Source: Candidatus Parcubacteria bacterium
Lineage (GTDB): Bacteria > Patescibacteriota > Patescibacteriia > PEXW01
DNA length: 49,075 nucleotides
Assembly: GCA_003597955.1 (NCBI GenBank)
Contig: QZJU01000018.1
Location: 1-49,075 of the forward strand
Direction of reading: 5' to 3'
Part shown: positions 14,782-23,613 of the stretch, in pieces
Numbering within the stretch: the stretch's first letter is position 1
Layout of the letters: each line of letters begins with the position of its first letter
Made by a program: the position numbers and the translations under genes
The notes under the pieces: model-generated
Database searches by the model: none
What the model was told of the DNA's origin: nothing
What the model saw: the letters and a program-made list of their open reading frames with translations, nothing else

Positions 14782-16375
14782 AACTTTCATTCCTCGAATT
14801 CGGCCTTTAGTTATGTTGATTTTAGACGGCTGGGGCGTGGCCCCGCCTTCGAGGAGCAACCCTTTTAGCATTGCCAAGTTGCCGAATTATGAAGATCTGG
14901 TTTTGCATTACCCGGCCCTGACCCTGCAAGCCTCGGGCGAATCCGTGGGTTTGCCCTGGGGCGAAATGGGCAATTCCGAAGTCGGGCACGTGAATTTGGG
15001 CTCGGGTAAAATCGTTTATCAAAGCCTGCCCAGAATCAATCGAGCGATTGCCGACGGCAGTTTTTTTGCCAACCCGGCTTTTTTGGCGGCGATTGAAAAT
15101 GCGAAAAAGCGTAAAACCCGTTTGCACCTTATGGGTTTGGTGAGTTCCGGCGGGGTCCACAGCTTTAATGAACACGCTTATGCCTTGGTGGAATTGGCCA
15201 AACAGCAGGGCTTGAAAGAATTGTATGTTCACGCGATTTTGGATGGCCGCGACACGCCGCCCAAGAGCGCGGAAAATTTCGTTGGCAAGCTGGTCGCGCA
15301 CATGCACGAAGTGGGTCTGGGCAAGATCGCCACTTTAAGCGGCCGGTATTACGCCATGGACAGAGACAATCGTTGGGATCGGGAGGAAAAGGCCTTTCGG
15401 GCCATGGTGATGGGCCAGGCGGAGAAAAGTGGAACCGATCCTATCACCTTAATTCAGCAAAGCTACGCTTCGGGCGTGTACGACGAAGAATTTCTGCCCA
15501 CGGTGATCACGCAAGCCGATGGTTCGCCCGTGGCGACCATTCAAGACGGCGACAGCGTAATTGCTTTTAATTTCCGTCCGGATCGGATGCGCCAGATTAC
15601 CAAAGCTTTTGTTTTGCCTGGTTTTGAAAAATTTAAAAGAGGTGAGTATTTTAAAAATCTTTTTTATGTCACCATGACCGAATACGATCGAGATTTGCCC
15701 GTGACGGTCGCTTACCCGCCGGAAGAAATTACATATCCGGTAGCGAGAGTAGTTTCGGAAGCCGGACTAAAGCAAATTCACATTGCCGAAACGGAGAAAT
15801 ACGCTCATGTCACTTATTTTTACAACGGCGGGCATGAACAGGCGTATCTCAATGAAGATCACATTCTGATCCCCAGTCCGCATGTTTCCAGTTATGACCG
15901 CAAGCCGGCTATGGCAGTCCGCGAGATAACCGAACGGATTGTCAAGGAGGTTTCCAAAGGTGCTTATGATTTTTACGTGGTTAATTTTGCCAATGCGGAC
16001 ATGGTTGCGCATACGGGCAATATGCAGGCGACCATTGAATCTTTAGAGATTATCGACGAATGCTTGAAGCAGATTACCGACGCAGTCTTGTCGGTCAACG
16101 GCCAGTTGTTCATTACGGCGGACCATGGCAACGCTGAAGAGTTGGTGAATTTGCAAACCGGTTCGATTGATAAGGAGCACTCCACGAACCCCGTGCCGTT
16201 TTTAGCTGTAGCAAATTATTTAAAAGACAATTCACCCTACATCTTGCCCGGCGGGGTAGCGAGCTTGAATGTGGCTCAACCCGTGGGGATTTTGGCGGAT
16301 GTGGCCGTGACCGTTTTGGAAACCATCGGTTTGCCCGTACCGGAAGAAATGACCGGCCGGAATTTATTAATTTAA
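14771..16375 (+). CDS. gpmI: Cofactor-independent phosphoglycerate mutase, canonical copy 2
   Basis: 534 residues. It has the textbook motifs: LDGWGVAP, MGNSEVGHVNLGSGK (phosphoserine loop), LMGLVSSGGVHSFNEH (substrate His), HAILDGRDTPP, LSGRYYAMDRD, FRPDRMRQ, ETEKYAHVTYFYNGG, TADHGNAEEL and DKEHSTNPVPF. It is therefore probably the main mutase of the pathway. The first 11 bases overlap the stop of copy 1. Having two iPGMs in tandem in a reduced genome is unusual. The classical one keeps the GGVHS loop that copy 1 lacks. Confidence 0.95.
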   Translation: MGPETFIPRIRPLVMLILDGWGVAPPSRSNPFSIAKLPNYEDLVLHYPALTLQASGESVGLPWGEMGNSEVGHVNLGSGKIVYQSLPRINRAIADGSFFANPAFLAAIENAKKRKTRLHLMGLVSSGGVHSFNEHAYALVELAKQQGLKELYVHAILDGRDTPPKSAENFVGKLVAHMHEVGLGKIATLSGRYYAMDRDNRWDREEKAFRAMVMGQAEKSGTDPITLIQQSYASGVYDEEFLPTVITQADGSPVATIQDGDSVIAFNFRPDRMRQITKAFVLPGFEKFKRGEYFKNLFYVTMTEYDRDLPVTVAYPPEEITYPVARVVSEAGLKQIHIAETEKYAHVTYFYNGGHEQAYLNEDHILIPSPHVSSYDRKPAMAVREITERIVKEVSKGAYDFYVVNFANADMVAHTGNMQATIESLEIIDECLKQITDAVLSVNGQLFITADHGNAEELVNLQTGSIDKEHSTNPVPFLAVANYLKDNSPYILPGGVASLNVAQPVGILADVAVTVLETIGLPVPEEMTGRNLLI

Positions 16376-16378
16376 ACC

Positions 16379-18292
16379 ATGCAAACCCCCGCGGCTGGTT
16401 CAATAAATACGATGAATGCGCGGAAAGCAGTCCGCCGGCATCACGGCTTTTTAAAAACCCTGATCGCTTTGCCGGTCTTTTTGGGTTTTGCGGTATTTTT
16501 CTTAACCCGTCAGCCCCAGCCGACCTTTTCCTCGAATTTAGTCGCCGGCCGTCTGCCTTTGGACGCGCCCGTAGTGTTAGATTTTTCCTGGCCGGTTTCC
16601 CGGAATTTAGAATTTCGAATCAGCCCGCACATTGACGGCGAACTTAGTTTTGAGTCGGCTTGGTTGCGGGAGCACTTGGTCACGCGGGCGGTTTTTACTC
16701 CGGATTTTTCCTGGCCGGCGAATACAAATTACGAAATAACGCTGGCCAACATTAAAAACGCTATTCCCGGCATTCAAAACCCGAAAATTTACGCTTTGAA
16801 TTTTACCACCAACGAATTGGCGGAAATCAAGCAAATCACCCCGGGCTTAAGCCAGGTGATTGGTGCCGATGCTCAGTGGCAGGTTGACCTGAATCAGCCA
16901 GTTTCCCGATTTGAAGAATATCTTTTTCAGTTTGATCCGAATGTGGAGTTCCGGATTTCCAAAAAAGCCGGACAATCGGCTTATGTGATTGTTCCGCAGC
17001 AGCTTTTGGGCCAAGGGCGGAAATACACCCTGAAAATTTTTCAAATTCAAAAAAAATATGTTTTCAGCACGGACGAGATTGCCAGCCAAAGCGAACCGGT
17101 TCTGTTGGCTCAACATGCTTGGCAAGTGAAGGAGCCGCCAGGCGTGGCAAAAGTCTCGCCAACCGGTCAGAACATTGGCTTAGCCGAAAATTTGGAAATA
17201 GTATTCACGGAAAAGCTTGATTTGCAGGTTTTCTTGGAAAATGTCAGCCTTGAACCAAAATTATCGGGTAGTTGGTCCAGCGTTGACGGCAAGACTTTTT
17301 TATTTTTTCCTGAAGATCTCCGGCAAGAAACGACCTATACCGTAAAAATAAAAGCCGGCGCAAAAACGCTTGACGGCGGTTATCTGCCCGATGAAGTAGT
17401 TTATCAGTTTTCCACCATTGAGCCCGTAAAAATTTTGGAAAGTCAGCCAAAAGCCAATGCTTTGGGGGTGACGGTTGGCAGCGCTCTACGCTTTATTTTT
17501 AACCAGCCCGTGGACAAAAAAAGCGCTGAAGCGAATTTTGGCATTTCCCCAAATGTGAAAGGCGATTTTTCTTGGGCTGAAAACACTTTAATTTTCAAGC
17601 CCGCTTCGGCATTGGCATTTAACACGACCTATAATGTTGTTTTTAAAAAAGGCATTTCGGCGCCGGCCGGCTTGGCCTCCACCGAAGAACACCGCCTAAC
17701 TTTTTTAACCGAAGTATCGGTCACGCGCCTGGCCGTACCTTTTCATAGACAAGGTCATAAATTAAGCTGTGAGGTCGCGACTCTGGTTATGGCCTTAAGG
17801 TATCGTGGGTTGGATATTGGCGAACAACCATTGATCGATTTCATCGGCTTTGATCCTACGCCAAAGAAAAACGGGGTCTGGGGGGATCCCCACCGAGCTT
17901 TCGTCGGCGACATCAACGGCCAACAACCAGGCACAGGCTATGGCGTGTATTGGGAACCGATTGCCAAGGCGGCAAACCAATACCGGACGGCGCGGGCTTT
18001 TACAAAAGGCCAGCTGACGGATATCACCAATGAAGTTAAAAAAGGCAACCCGGTTATTATTTGGGGTACGGCCGGGACAGGGCGGCGCATTGATTGGAAA
18101 ACCAGGGACGGCAAAAACATCGTGGCCATCACCGGCGAACACACCCGCATCGTGATTGGTTTTGTCGGTTCGGCCAGCAATCCCAGCAAGATAATAACCT
18201 TAGATCCGCTTTACGGCGAAAAGAATTTTACCCAGTCCGCCTTTCTCGCCAATTGGGGTTTGCTGGGCAATAGCGGGGTAGTAGTGGAATAA
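16379..18292 (+). CDS. Membrane-anchored surface protein: SbsA-type Ig-like domains plus C39-like cysteine peptidase
   Basis: 637 residues. A basic N-terminus and one hydrophobic helix (about 24-43) give an N-in signal anchor. Residues about 50-450 hold roughly four beta-sandwich units of the SbsA Ig-like (Big_5) kind, with repeated phrases such as LNFTTNE, YQFSTIEP, PKANALGVTVGSALRFIF and LAFNTTYNV. Residues about 455-637 are a papain-fold C39_2-type peptidase: Cys464 in KLSCEVATLV, His588 in GEHTRIVIGF, Asp609 in TLDPLYG. It starts three bases after gpmI, so it is co-transcribed with glycolysis although it acts outside the cell. The role is probably protein or peptide cleavage at the surface (inferred). 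An alternative start is ATG 16412. Confidence 0.75.
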   Translation: MQTPAAGSINTMNARKAVRRHHGFLKTLIALPVFLGFAVFFLTRQPQPTFSSNLVAGRLPLDAPVVLDFSWPVSRNLEFRISPHIDGELSFESAWLREHLVTRAVFTPDFSWPANTNYEITLANIKNAIPGIQNPKIYALNFTTNELAEIKQITPGLSQVIGADAQWQVDLNQPVSRFEEYLFQFDPNVEFRISKKAGQSAYVIVPQQLLGQGRKYTLKIFQIQKKYVFSTDEIASQSEPVLLAQHAWQVKEPPGVAKVSPTGQNIGLAENLEIVFTEKLDLQVFLENVSLEPKLSGSWSSVDGKTFLFFPEDLRQETTYTVKIKAGAKTLDGGYLPDEVVYQFSTIEPVKILESQPKANALGVTVGSALRFIFNQPVDKKSAEANFGISPNVKGDFSWAENTLIFKPASALAFNTTYNVVFKKGISAPAGLASTEEHRLTFLTEVSVTRLAVPFHRQGHKLSCEVATLVMALRYRGLDIGEQPLIDFIGFDPTPKKNGVWGDPHRAFVGDINGQQPGTGYGVYWEPIAKAANQYRTARAFTKGQLTDITNEVKKGNPVIIWGTAGTGRRIDWKTRDGKNIVAITGEHTRIVIGFVGSASNPSKIITLDPLYGEKNFTQSAFLANWGLLGNSGVVVE

Positions 18293-18322
18293 TTCTTAGA
18301 ATTTTTTAATTTAATTTAGCTC

Positions 18323-18350
18323 TTGACAAAAGCTGGTTTTTTTGTACATT
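18323..18350 (+). promoter_or_regulatory. Sigma70-type promoter of the HTH-swivel gene
   Basis: TTGACA (18323-18328), 16-nt spacer, TACATT (18345-18350). It lies 30 nt after the C39 gene and 35 nt before ATG 18386. Confidence 0.6.
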
Positions 18351-18366
18351 AGTGGTAAGATAAAAT

Positions 18367-18383
18367 AAGTTATAACAAGTTAT
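18367..18383 (+). repeat. AAGTTAT direct repeat, possible operator
   Basis: AAGTTAT occurs at 18367-18373 and 18377-18383, one helical turn apart, between the promoter and the start codon of a gene encoding a MerR-like HTH. This could be an autoregulatory site; the sequence is simple and AT-rich, so chance is possible. Confidence 0.3.
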
Positions 18384-18385
18384 TT

Positions 18386-20059
18386 ATGACGACGAAAAAA
18401 TTGTTAACTCTAAAAGAAGCCTCGGATTTATTGGGTTTAAAGCCGGTTACCTTAAGAAAATGGGACCGCGAAGGCAAGCTGCTGGCGATCCGAATCGGAA
18501 CGCGTAAGGATCGTCGGTACAGGCAGGGGGATTTGCGGGTTTTTCTAAACACTTCACAGCAGACACAAAAGCCGAAATGGCAGGAGTATATTCGGAGCAA
18601 TGTTAGCTACCACATTGTTGACCATTGCTTATTTGGAATTTCCAAAGGCTTGGAAGAGTTAATTGGTTTTGGCATCACCAATCATTTGACTTATTTTGTT
18701 AATACCACACTTTATTGGCATTACGATCAGTCGGAATTATTTAAGGTTGGCAAGAGGTTAGTGGCATACTTCAGTCGGCAAAAAAAACTAACGGATTTTC
18801 TGCGGGGCTGGGAAAAACACCAAAAAAATCTTATGGATTTTTTGCACGGTCAAAGGCAAGAGCTAATGTTTAGTTATTCTGTCAAACAACATTTGCGGAC
18901 TTACACGAGTTTCAACGAGTTGGTCAAAACCTGGAATGCATACTCAATGGTAATTGACGCGTTGGACGAAGCCTTGATGGTTGACATTGCCAAACATATT
19001 AAATTGCATTTAAAAAAATTTCTCCCCGAGGCGGAACTTAGTAAAGCATTCGCGAGCTGCTATACGATTTTAACAGCGCCGGAAATAGAGTCACCCATCA
19101 ATACCGAAAAGCGAGATATCGCCGCCATTGCCTTAAAACTTCGAAACCATAAATTGGTAAGAAATAGTAAAACTTTTGATCTTGAAGTTCAGAAGATTTT
19201 AAATAAGTATTGGTGGATTTACGCTGGCTGGGGCCGAGTGGACATGAAAAACATAGAAAAGCAAATTGTAGACACTTTGGACAAACAATTAAAATCTCCA
19301 CAAAAGATCGTTAAGGGTTTAAGCCAGAAGAATTACGGTTTAAGTTTGCGAAAACTTAACAGGCTTTATAATTTTAAGGCCAATCGAAATTTACAGCATT
19401 TGTTAAAACTTTACCAAATTTTTGCCGTTTATCACGATAAACGCAAAGAAATGCAAATGCGATATTCCCAGTGGGAATACGGATATTTTGATATTTTAGC
19501 CAAAATTTTTAAAACCCCGGTCAAGCTATTAGAGTGGTCAGATAGCCAGGAAATCATAAGTTTGCTAAAAACTAAACGATTAGCGGTTTCCGAAAGCGAA
19601 CTAAACCGTCGTTCGGGCAATTTTTTCTTGCTCTTAAGAGATGGTAAGTTGGGCCCGAAGCTAAGCGGTAAAAAAGCTCGAAAAGCCTACGCGGAAAATT
19701 ATACGCAGGTTTTGGACGACATTGCCGATATCCAGGGCATAAGCGCTTCCACCGGCAAGGTTAGCGGCACCGCTTATGTCGCGATTTCCGCGCAAAAAGC
19801 CTTGCAGATTCCCGCCGGGCAAATTCTAGTGACCGGCATGACTACGCCGGATTTTATTCCCGCCATGAAAAAAGCCAAGGCAATCGTTACGGACGAAGGC
19901 GGCATGACTTGCCACGCGGCCATAGTGTCAAGGGAATTAAACATTCCTTGCATTGTCGGCACGAAATATGCCACCAAAGTAATCGCCACCGGGGATAATA
20001 TTGAAGTGGCGGCGAATCACGGAGTGGTGAGGATGTTGGAGAAATCTTCAAAGAGGTAA
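18386..20059 (+). CDS. MerR-like HTH fused to helical domain and PEP-utiliser phosphohistidine swivel domain
   Basis: 557 residues. Residues 5-60 form an excisionase/MerR-type winged helix (LTLKEASDLLGLKPVTLRKWDREG, RKDRRYRQGDLRVFL). Residues about 65-440 are mostly helical and of unknown fold, resembling the middle of the swivel proteins at 22075 and 23600. Residues about 455-550 are the PEP-utiliser mobile domain: QILVTGMTTPDFIPAMKKA, then TDEGGMTCHAAIVSREL with the phospho-acceptor His510, then IPCIVGT. There is no ATP-grasp and no PEP/pyruvate TIM barrel. The architecture suggests a DNA-binding protein whose state depends on histidine phosphorylation by the ATP-grasp subunit at 25054 (inference). 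ATG 18386 lacks a Shine-Dalgarno. Confidence 0.72.
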   Translation: MTTKKLLTLKEASDLLGLKPVTLRKWDREGKLLAIRIGTRKDRRYRQGDLRVFLNTSQQTQKPKWQEYIRSNVSYHIVDHCLFGISKGLEELIGFGITNHLTYFVNTTLYWHYDQSELFKVGKRLVAYFSRQKKLTDFLRGWEKHQKNLMDFLHGQRQELMFSYSVKQHLRTYTSFNELVKTWNAYSMVIDALDEALMVDIAKHIKLHLKKFLPEAELSKAFASCYTILTAPEIESPINTEKRDIAAIALKLRNHKLVRNSKTFDLEVQKILNKYWWIYAGWGRVDMKNIEKQIVDTLDKQLKSPQKIVKGLSQKNYGLSLRKLNRLYNFKANRNLQHLLKLYQIFAVYHDKRKEMQMRYSQWEYGYFDILAKIFKTPVKLLEWSDSQEIISLLKTKRLAVSESELNRRSGNFFLLLRDGKLGPKLSGKKARKAYAENYTQVLDDIADIQGISASTGKVSGTAYVAISAQKALQIPAGQILVTGMTTPDFIPAMKKAKAIVTDEGGMTCHAAIVSRELNIPCIVGTKYATKVIATGDNIEVAANHGVVRMLEKSSKR

Positions 20060-20121
20060 ATAAAACAATTGACTTAACATTATTCAAGTGCAAGACTTAA
20101 TTTAATTAAACAAGAAAAAAT

Positions 20122-21201
20122 ATGAACGAAAGAGAAGATTTTCATTATCTTGCTAATGAAGCAAGACGTGAAAAACAAGAACAGGCAACGTCAGTTATTA
20201 ATTTTATGGCCGAACAGGGTTTGCCTTCTCAAGAGGTAGATCCACGGGAAATGTTAAGCGGAAACGAAGCAGTTGAGACTCGCTTTGAACCCCTAAGAAA
20301 AAAAGACCCGCCAAACATCATTTACGGTGTTCCACATGCCGGTGAATATGCCCCCAAGGAACTTTACGAAAAGATGACCGATGAGGGTCGGGAAACTTTA
20401 ACCTTGATTGACCCGGGCACTAATCGAATATTTCGGAGCGACAAGATTGCATCTGTCGAAACTAAAATGTCGCGCTTTATCGTGGATCCGAATCGTGCTC
20501 CGGATTTTACTCCTGACAACCAAACCGTTGCTGGAAAGCCACCCGGCAAGATTCTTTGGAAGGAGGGCGTGAGATTCGGGCCAATGTACCAACCTGGCCA
20601 GGAACCGAATGAAAACGAGATTCAAGAATTGGCTGAAAAATATTATCTGCCTTATTACAATGCCATGATGTCTGGCATTGGCTCTTTGGCTGATAGAAGA
20701 GAATCGCAAAAAGAAAGGATTCTTGTGATTGATGGGCATTCTTTCCCTATTACTGAAAATATGGAAGCCTACTTTAAACATTATCAAATTGCCGAACCGG
20801 AAAAAATGCCAATGTTTATATTAGGCACTCGTGACGGCGAGGCTTGTGATGCTGATATTTTGGAAGCATTTGCTGAGGCCTTGGAGGAAAATTTTGAGAA
20901 TCTGCCTTTTGCCCAGAAGGAATTAATTAAAGCTTCAATTAGGGGAAAAATTGTCGGTACAAATGAGTACTTAAAAGGCGTGCATAATGTGAAATTTTAT
21001 GGCGCTCGGGAGCAAGGTATCAATGCCATACAGGTGGAGTGTAATGAGTCAGCCTATATTGACAGAGAAGAAATTCCTGGCAAATCCGGCTATCAAAGAT
21101 GGGCAAGTCTAAAATACAATGACGAGAAAATGAACATCCTGCAAGGTCTTATTGAAAGATCAGCTTTGGCGGTAAACAACTTATTAAAAGCTAAAAGTTA
21201 G
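20122..21201 (+). CDS. N-formylglutamate amidohydrolase-like protein
   Basis: 359 residues, cytoplasmic. It matches the FGase family layout: IIYGVPHAGEYAP (zinc-binding start, normally SxPHSG), LTLIDPGTNRIFR, RFIVDPNRAPD, LVIDGHSFP, and INAIQVECNESAYID (normally LQIECNRxLY). Known members remove formyl or acyl groups from amino acids with a metal ion. The first 60 residues are a charged helical extension. It begins the six-gene run with gaps of 5, 16, -14, -4 and 8 bases that ends with alkD. The substrate here is unknown and histidine catabolism genes are absent, so a different amide substrate is likely. Confidence 0.62.
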   Translation: MNEREDFHYLANEARREKQEQATSVINFMAEQGLPSQEVDPREMLSGNEAVETRFEPLRKKDPPNIIYGVPHAGEYAPKELYEKMTDEGRETLTLIDPGTNRIFRSDKIASVETKMSRFIVDPNRAPDFTPDNQTVAGKPPGKILWKEGVRFGPMYQPGQEPNENEIQELAEKYYLPYYNAMMSGIGSLADRRESQKERILVIDGHSFPITENMEAYFKHYQIAEPEKMPMFILGTRDGEACDADILEAFAEALEENFENLPFAQKELIKASIRGKIVGTNEYLKGVHNVKFYGAREQGINAIQVECNESAYIDREEIPGKSGYQRWASLKYNDEKMNILQGLIERSALAVNNLLKAKS

Positions 21202-21206
21202 ATTAT

Positions 21207-22058
21207 ATGAAGACAAATAAAATTCTTGGCAAGAATATCGAGAAATTTAATAAATTAGGCAAGGTAAAAATCGCTTTTGGTTTAAAGGAACCGGACGAGG
21301 AAATTTTAAAGAGCCTTAAGCAGAGCAAGGAATTCGCGGACATTACTTTAGTCGGTCCGCAGGCAATTGAAAAAGTGAAGGGTTTTAAATTAGTTATTGA
21401 TGCACTTCCAGAAGAGCGACTCGCGAATCTCCTGGCCAAAGACGAGGTAGAAGGCATTATCCGCGGGACGATTGATGATTTTAAGACTTATGAGGCTTAT
21501 CAAAAATTAACCAATGAGGCATACACTTTTTCACCGGCAGTTATTGAGGATTCATTCGGCCGACAATTTTTGCTAACCGCTGCCAGCAATCCTGATGATT
21601 GGGATAAAGAACAACGTTTGCGGCATGCCGTTCAGAACGGCGAATTTTTAAAGGCATGGGGCGTGGTCCCAAGAATCGCGGTCTTTACCGGCGAAAGGCA
21701 CGAAACTTATCCGCGGCGCAAGCACATTCGCGATGGCGTCATTGGAATTTTGAATAAAACCTACGAAGATGCTGAATGGATCGTGGCGGAGCTTAAAAAA
21801 CAAGGGTATGAAGCGAAAAACTGGGCAATTGATTTAAATCCGGCTGTCGCTGAGGGCTACAATGTAATTTGTCCGGTTAATGGAATGGTCGGGAATCAGA
21901 TTTTTCGAGTCGTGCTTTTTTGCGGTGGAAAGGTTTTGACGGCCACAAGATTGGGTTTATCCAGAATGTATGAAGACAATAGCCAAACTGAAAAGGATTT
22001 TGTTTTTCATGTGAAATGGCTGAATGCTTTGATAAACAAAAAGAAGTTTAAACCTTAA
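21207..22058 (+). CDS. MtxX / phosphate acyltransferase-like (PTA_PTB fold) protein
   Basis: 283 residues. The pattern resembles methanogen marker protein MtxX and the phosphate acetyl/butyryltransferase superfamily: VEGIIRGTID in the first half, GVVPRIAVFTGERHETYPRRKHI in the middle, and NVICPVNGMVGNQIFRVVLFCGG near the end, matching the family's PDG-x-GNLIFR-x-LVF block. PTA/PTB enzymes move acyl groups between phosphate and CoA; MtxX itself has no settled function. It starts 5 bases after the amidohydrolase and 16 bases before a swivel protein, so it is certainly in the same operon. Its presence outside methanogens beside phosphohistidine proteins is notable. Assignment is by motif reading only. 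Confidence 0.5.
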   Translation: MKTNKILGKNIEKFNKLGKVKIAFGLKEPDEEILKSLKQSKEFADITLVGPQAIEKVKGFKLVIDALPEERLANLLAKDEVEGIIRGTIDDFKTYEAYQKLTNEAYTFSPAVIEDSFGRQFLLTAASNPDDWDKEQRLRHAVQNGEFLKAWGVVPRIAVFTGERHETYPRRKHIRDGVIGILNKTYEDAEWIVAELKKQGYEAKNWAIDLNPAVAEGYNVICPVNGMVGNQIFRVVLFCGGKVLTATRLGLSRMYEDNSQTEKDFVFHVKWLNALINKKKFKP

Positions 22059-22074
22059 CGCTAAAGCTTCGGCG

Positions 22075-23613
22075 ATGACCAAACAAAAACTAAACCAGAT
22101 CTTAAAATACGGTCCTTGGGTTGAAGAAGAAGGTCCGGCCTCTTTCTGCATTATCGATCATTGCAAAACTTGTTATATCGACTCTATTTACGCGCACAAA
22201 AAGAAATTTTTTAAAACCTGCATTTATTCGGTTTTTAATAGATATGCGCGGGAATGGACGTCGCGGGAAGATGCAGAGAAATTGTTAGTTTGGTTGCTGG
22301 AGAAATTAAAAAAGAATTCAAGTTTTTTAAAAACTAAAGACAATTTTTTCAACCGAATTGTTAAACAGACGCGAGTTTTTTCAAATCGCATTCAGCAGCT
22401 GAATTTTCACGCCTTGAGCGACGCTGAGCTATTAAAAATTTTTAAAGAGGCTTCAGACCTCAACAAAAGACAATACGGATACTCTTTAATAACCGAGTCA
22501 ACGGATTTATTGACCGAGCGGGATTACATTAAATTCCTTGAAAAAGCTTCCATCAAGGAAACCCCGGAAATTGTTCGAATATTAAGTTTGCCACCCAGAC
22601 GAACTTTTTTTGATGAATTTGAGATGCGGAGCGCTGAGTTGGTTATTGCTTTAAAGCGTAAATATAAAAACCAAATACCTAAAAATTTTAGAGATATCTC
22701 GGATTTAAAGATTAAAGCCGGCATCACTCGACTGCGAAATGAATTTTATTGGCTTGATAATAGTTTTAAAATCGCCAAATCTTTGAAGACAAATGAGATT
22801 TACGAAAAAATAAAAGTTAAATTCAAAGATTTTCCATTAAAAAAGATTCTGCATGAGAAGAAAAGACTGCAACAGAAACCAGGAGTAATAAAATTCGGGC
22901 ACAGAAAAATACATCAAAAATATCAAATTCCCCCAAACGCTAAAAGACTTTTCTTGCTGATTCAATATCTGACGGCTCTGCAAGACCGGCGAAAAGAATT
23001 GGTTTTGCGCTTTGGCTCGAGTTTAGGCAAAGTTTTGGACGAGCTTTCATTGCGGACTCAGATACCGCGAAAGGAATTAGAGATGTATCTGCAAGAAGAG
23101 ATAGTTGAGCTTTTGACTAAAAAAACAAAAATTTCGAAGGGTCTGATTCGGAAAAGACAGAAAACCGTTTTTGTTGGATATTATAAAGGTAGACACACGG
23201 CGGCAGAGTGTTTTTCTGGCAAGGCAGCGGAGCAAATCTTTCAGCGTTTAATGCGCGAGCGGGAAAAATTGCCCCAGGGCCAACTGAACGGCTTTGTAGC
23301 TTCAGTCGGCAAGCGAGGGCGCTTTGTGATCGGTAAAGTTAAAATAATTTTTGATCCTCAAGGCAGAACCATAGGCAGTGATGAAATTTTAGTGACTGGG
23401 ATGACGCGCACGGAATTCGTTGGGCTAATGAAAAAAGCTAAAGCTGTCATTACCAACGAAGGCGGTATCACCACCCACGCTGCAATCGTTTCTCGGGAGT
23501 TAGGCATCCCTTGCATTATTGGTACCCGCTATGCAACTGAAATTTTGAAAAACGGCGATCAAATTAAAATGGACATGCGCACAGGTTTAATTCAAAAAAA
23601 TGAGAGACGGTAA
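22075..23613 (+). CDS. Helical domain plus PEP-utiliser phosphohistidine swivel domain (copy 2)
   Basis: 512 residues. The N-terminal 370 residues are helix-rich, charged and unassigned, with a segment (TALQDRRKELVLRFGSSLGKVLDEL ... IPRKELEMYL) like the helices around the substrate pocket of rifampicin phosphotransferase and related enzymes. Residues about 395-505 are the swivel domain: DEILVTGMTRTEFVGLMKKA, NEGGITTHAAIVSREL with His468, IPCIIGT. There is no HTH and no ATP-grasp. Its 3' end overlaps the third swivel gene by 14 bases. Paralogous to the proteins at 18386 and 23600 but strongly diverged outside the swivel, as expected if each recognises a different partner or substrate. Confidence 0.7.
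   Translation: MTKQKLNQILKYGPWVEEEGPASFCIIDHCKTCYIDSIYAHKKKFFKTCIYSVFNRYAREWTSREDAEKLLVWLLEKLKKNSSFLKTKDNFFNRIVKQTRVFSNRIQQLNFHALSDAELLKIFKEASDLNKRQYGYSLITESTDLLTERDYIKFLEKASIKETPEIVRILSLPPRRTFFDEFEMRSAELVIALKRKYKNQIPKNFRDISDLKIKAGITRLRNEFYWLDNSFKIAKSLKTNEIYEKIKVKFKDFPLKKILHEKKRLQQKPGVIKFGHRKIHQKYQIPPNAKRLFLLIQYLTALQDRRKELVLRFGSSLGKVLDELSLRTQIPRKELEMYLQEEIVELLTKKTKISKGLIRKRQKTVFVGYYKGRHTAAECFSGKAAEQIFQRLMREREKLPQGQLNGFVASVGKRGRFVIGKVKIIFDPQGRTIGSDEILVTGMTRTEFVGLMKKAKAVITNEGGITTHAAIVSRELGIPCIIGTRYATEILKNGDQIKMDMRTGLIQKNERR

Noticed and set aside
20078-20110. Possible promoter (TTGACT) before the amidohydrolase gene
   Set aside because: No convincing -10 lies 16-18 bases downstream; the operon may be read through from the HTH-swivel gene.
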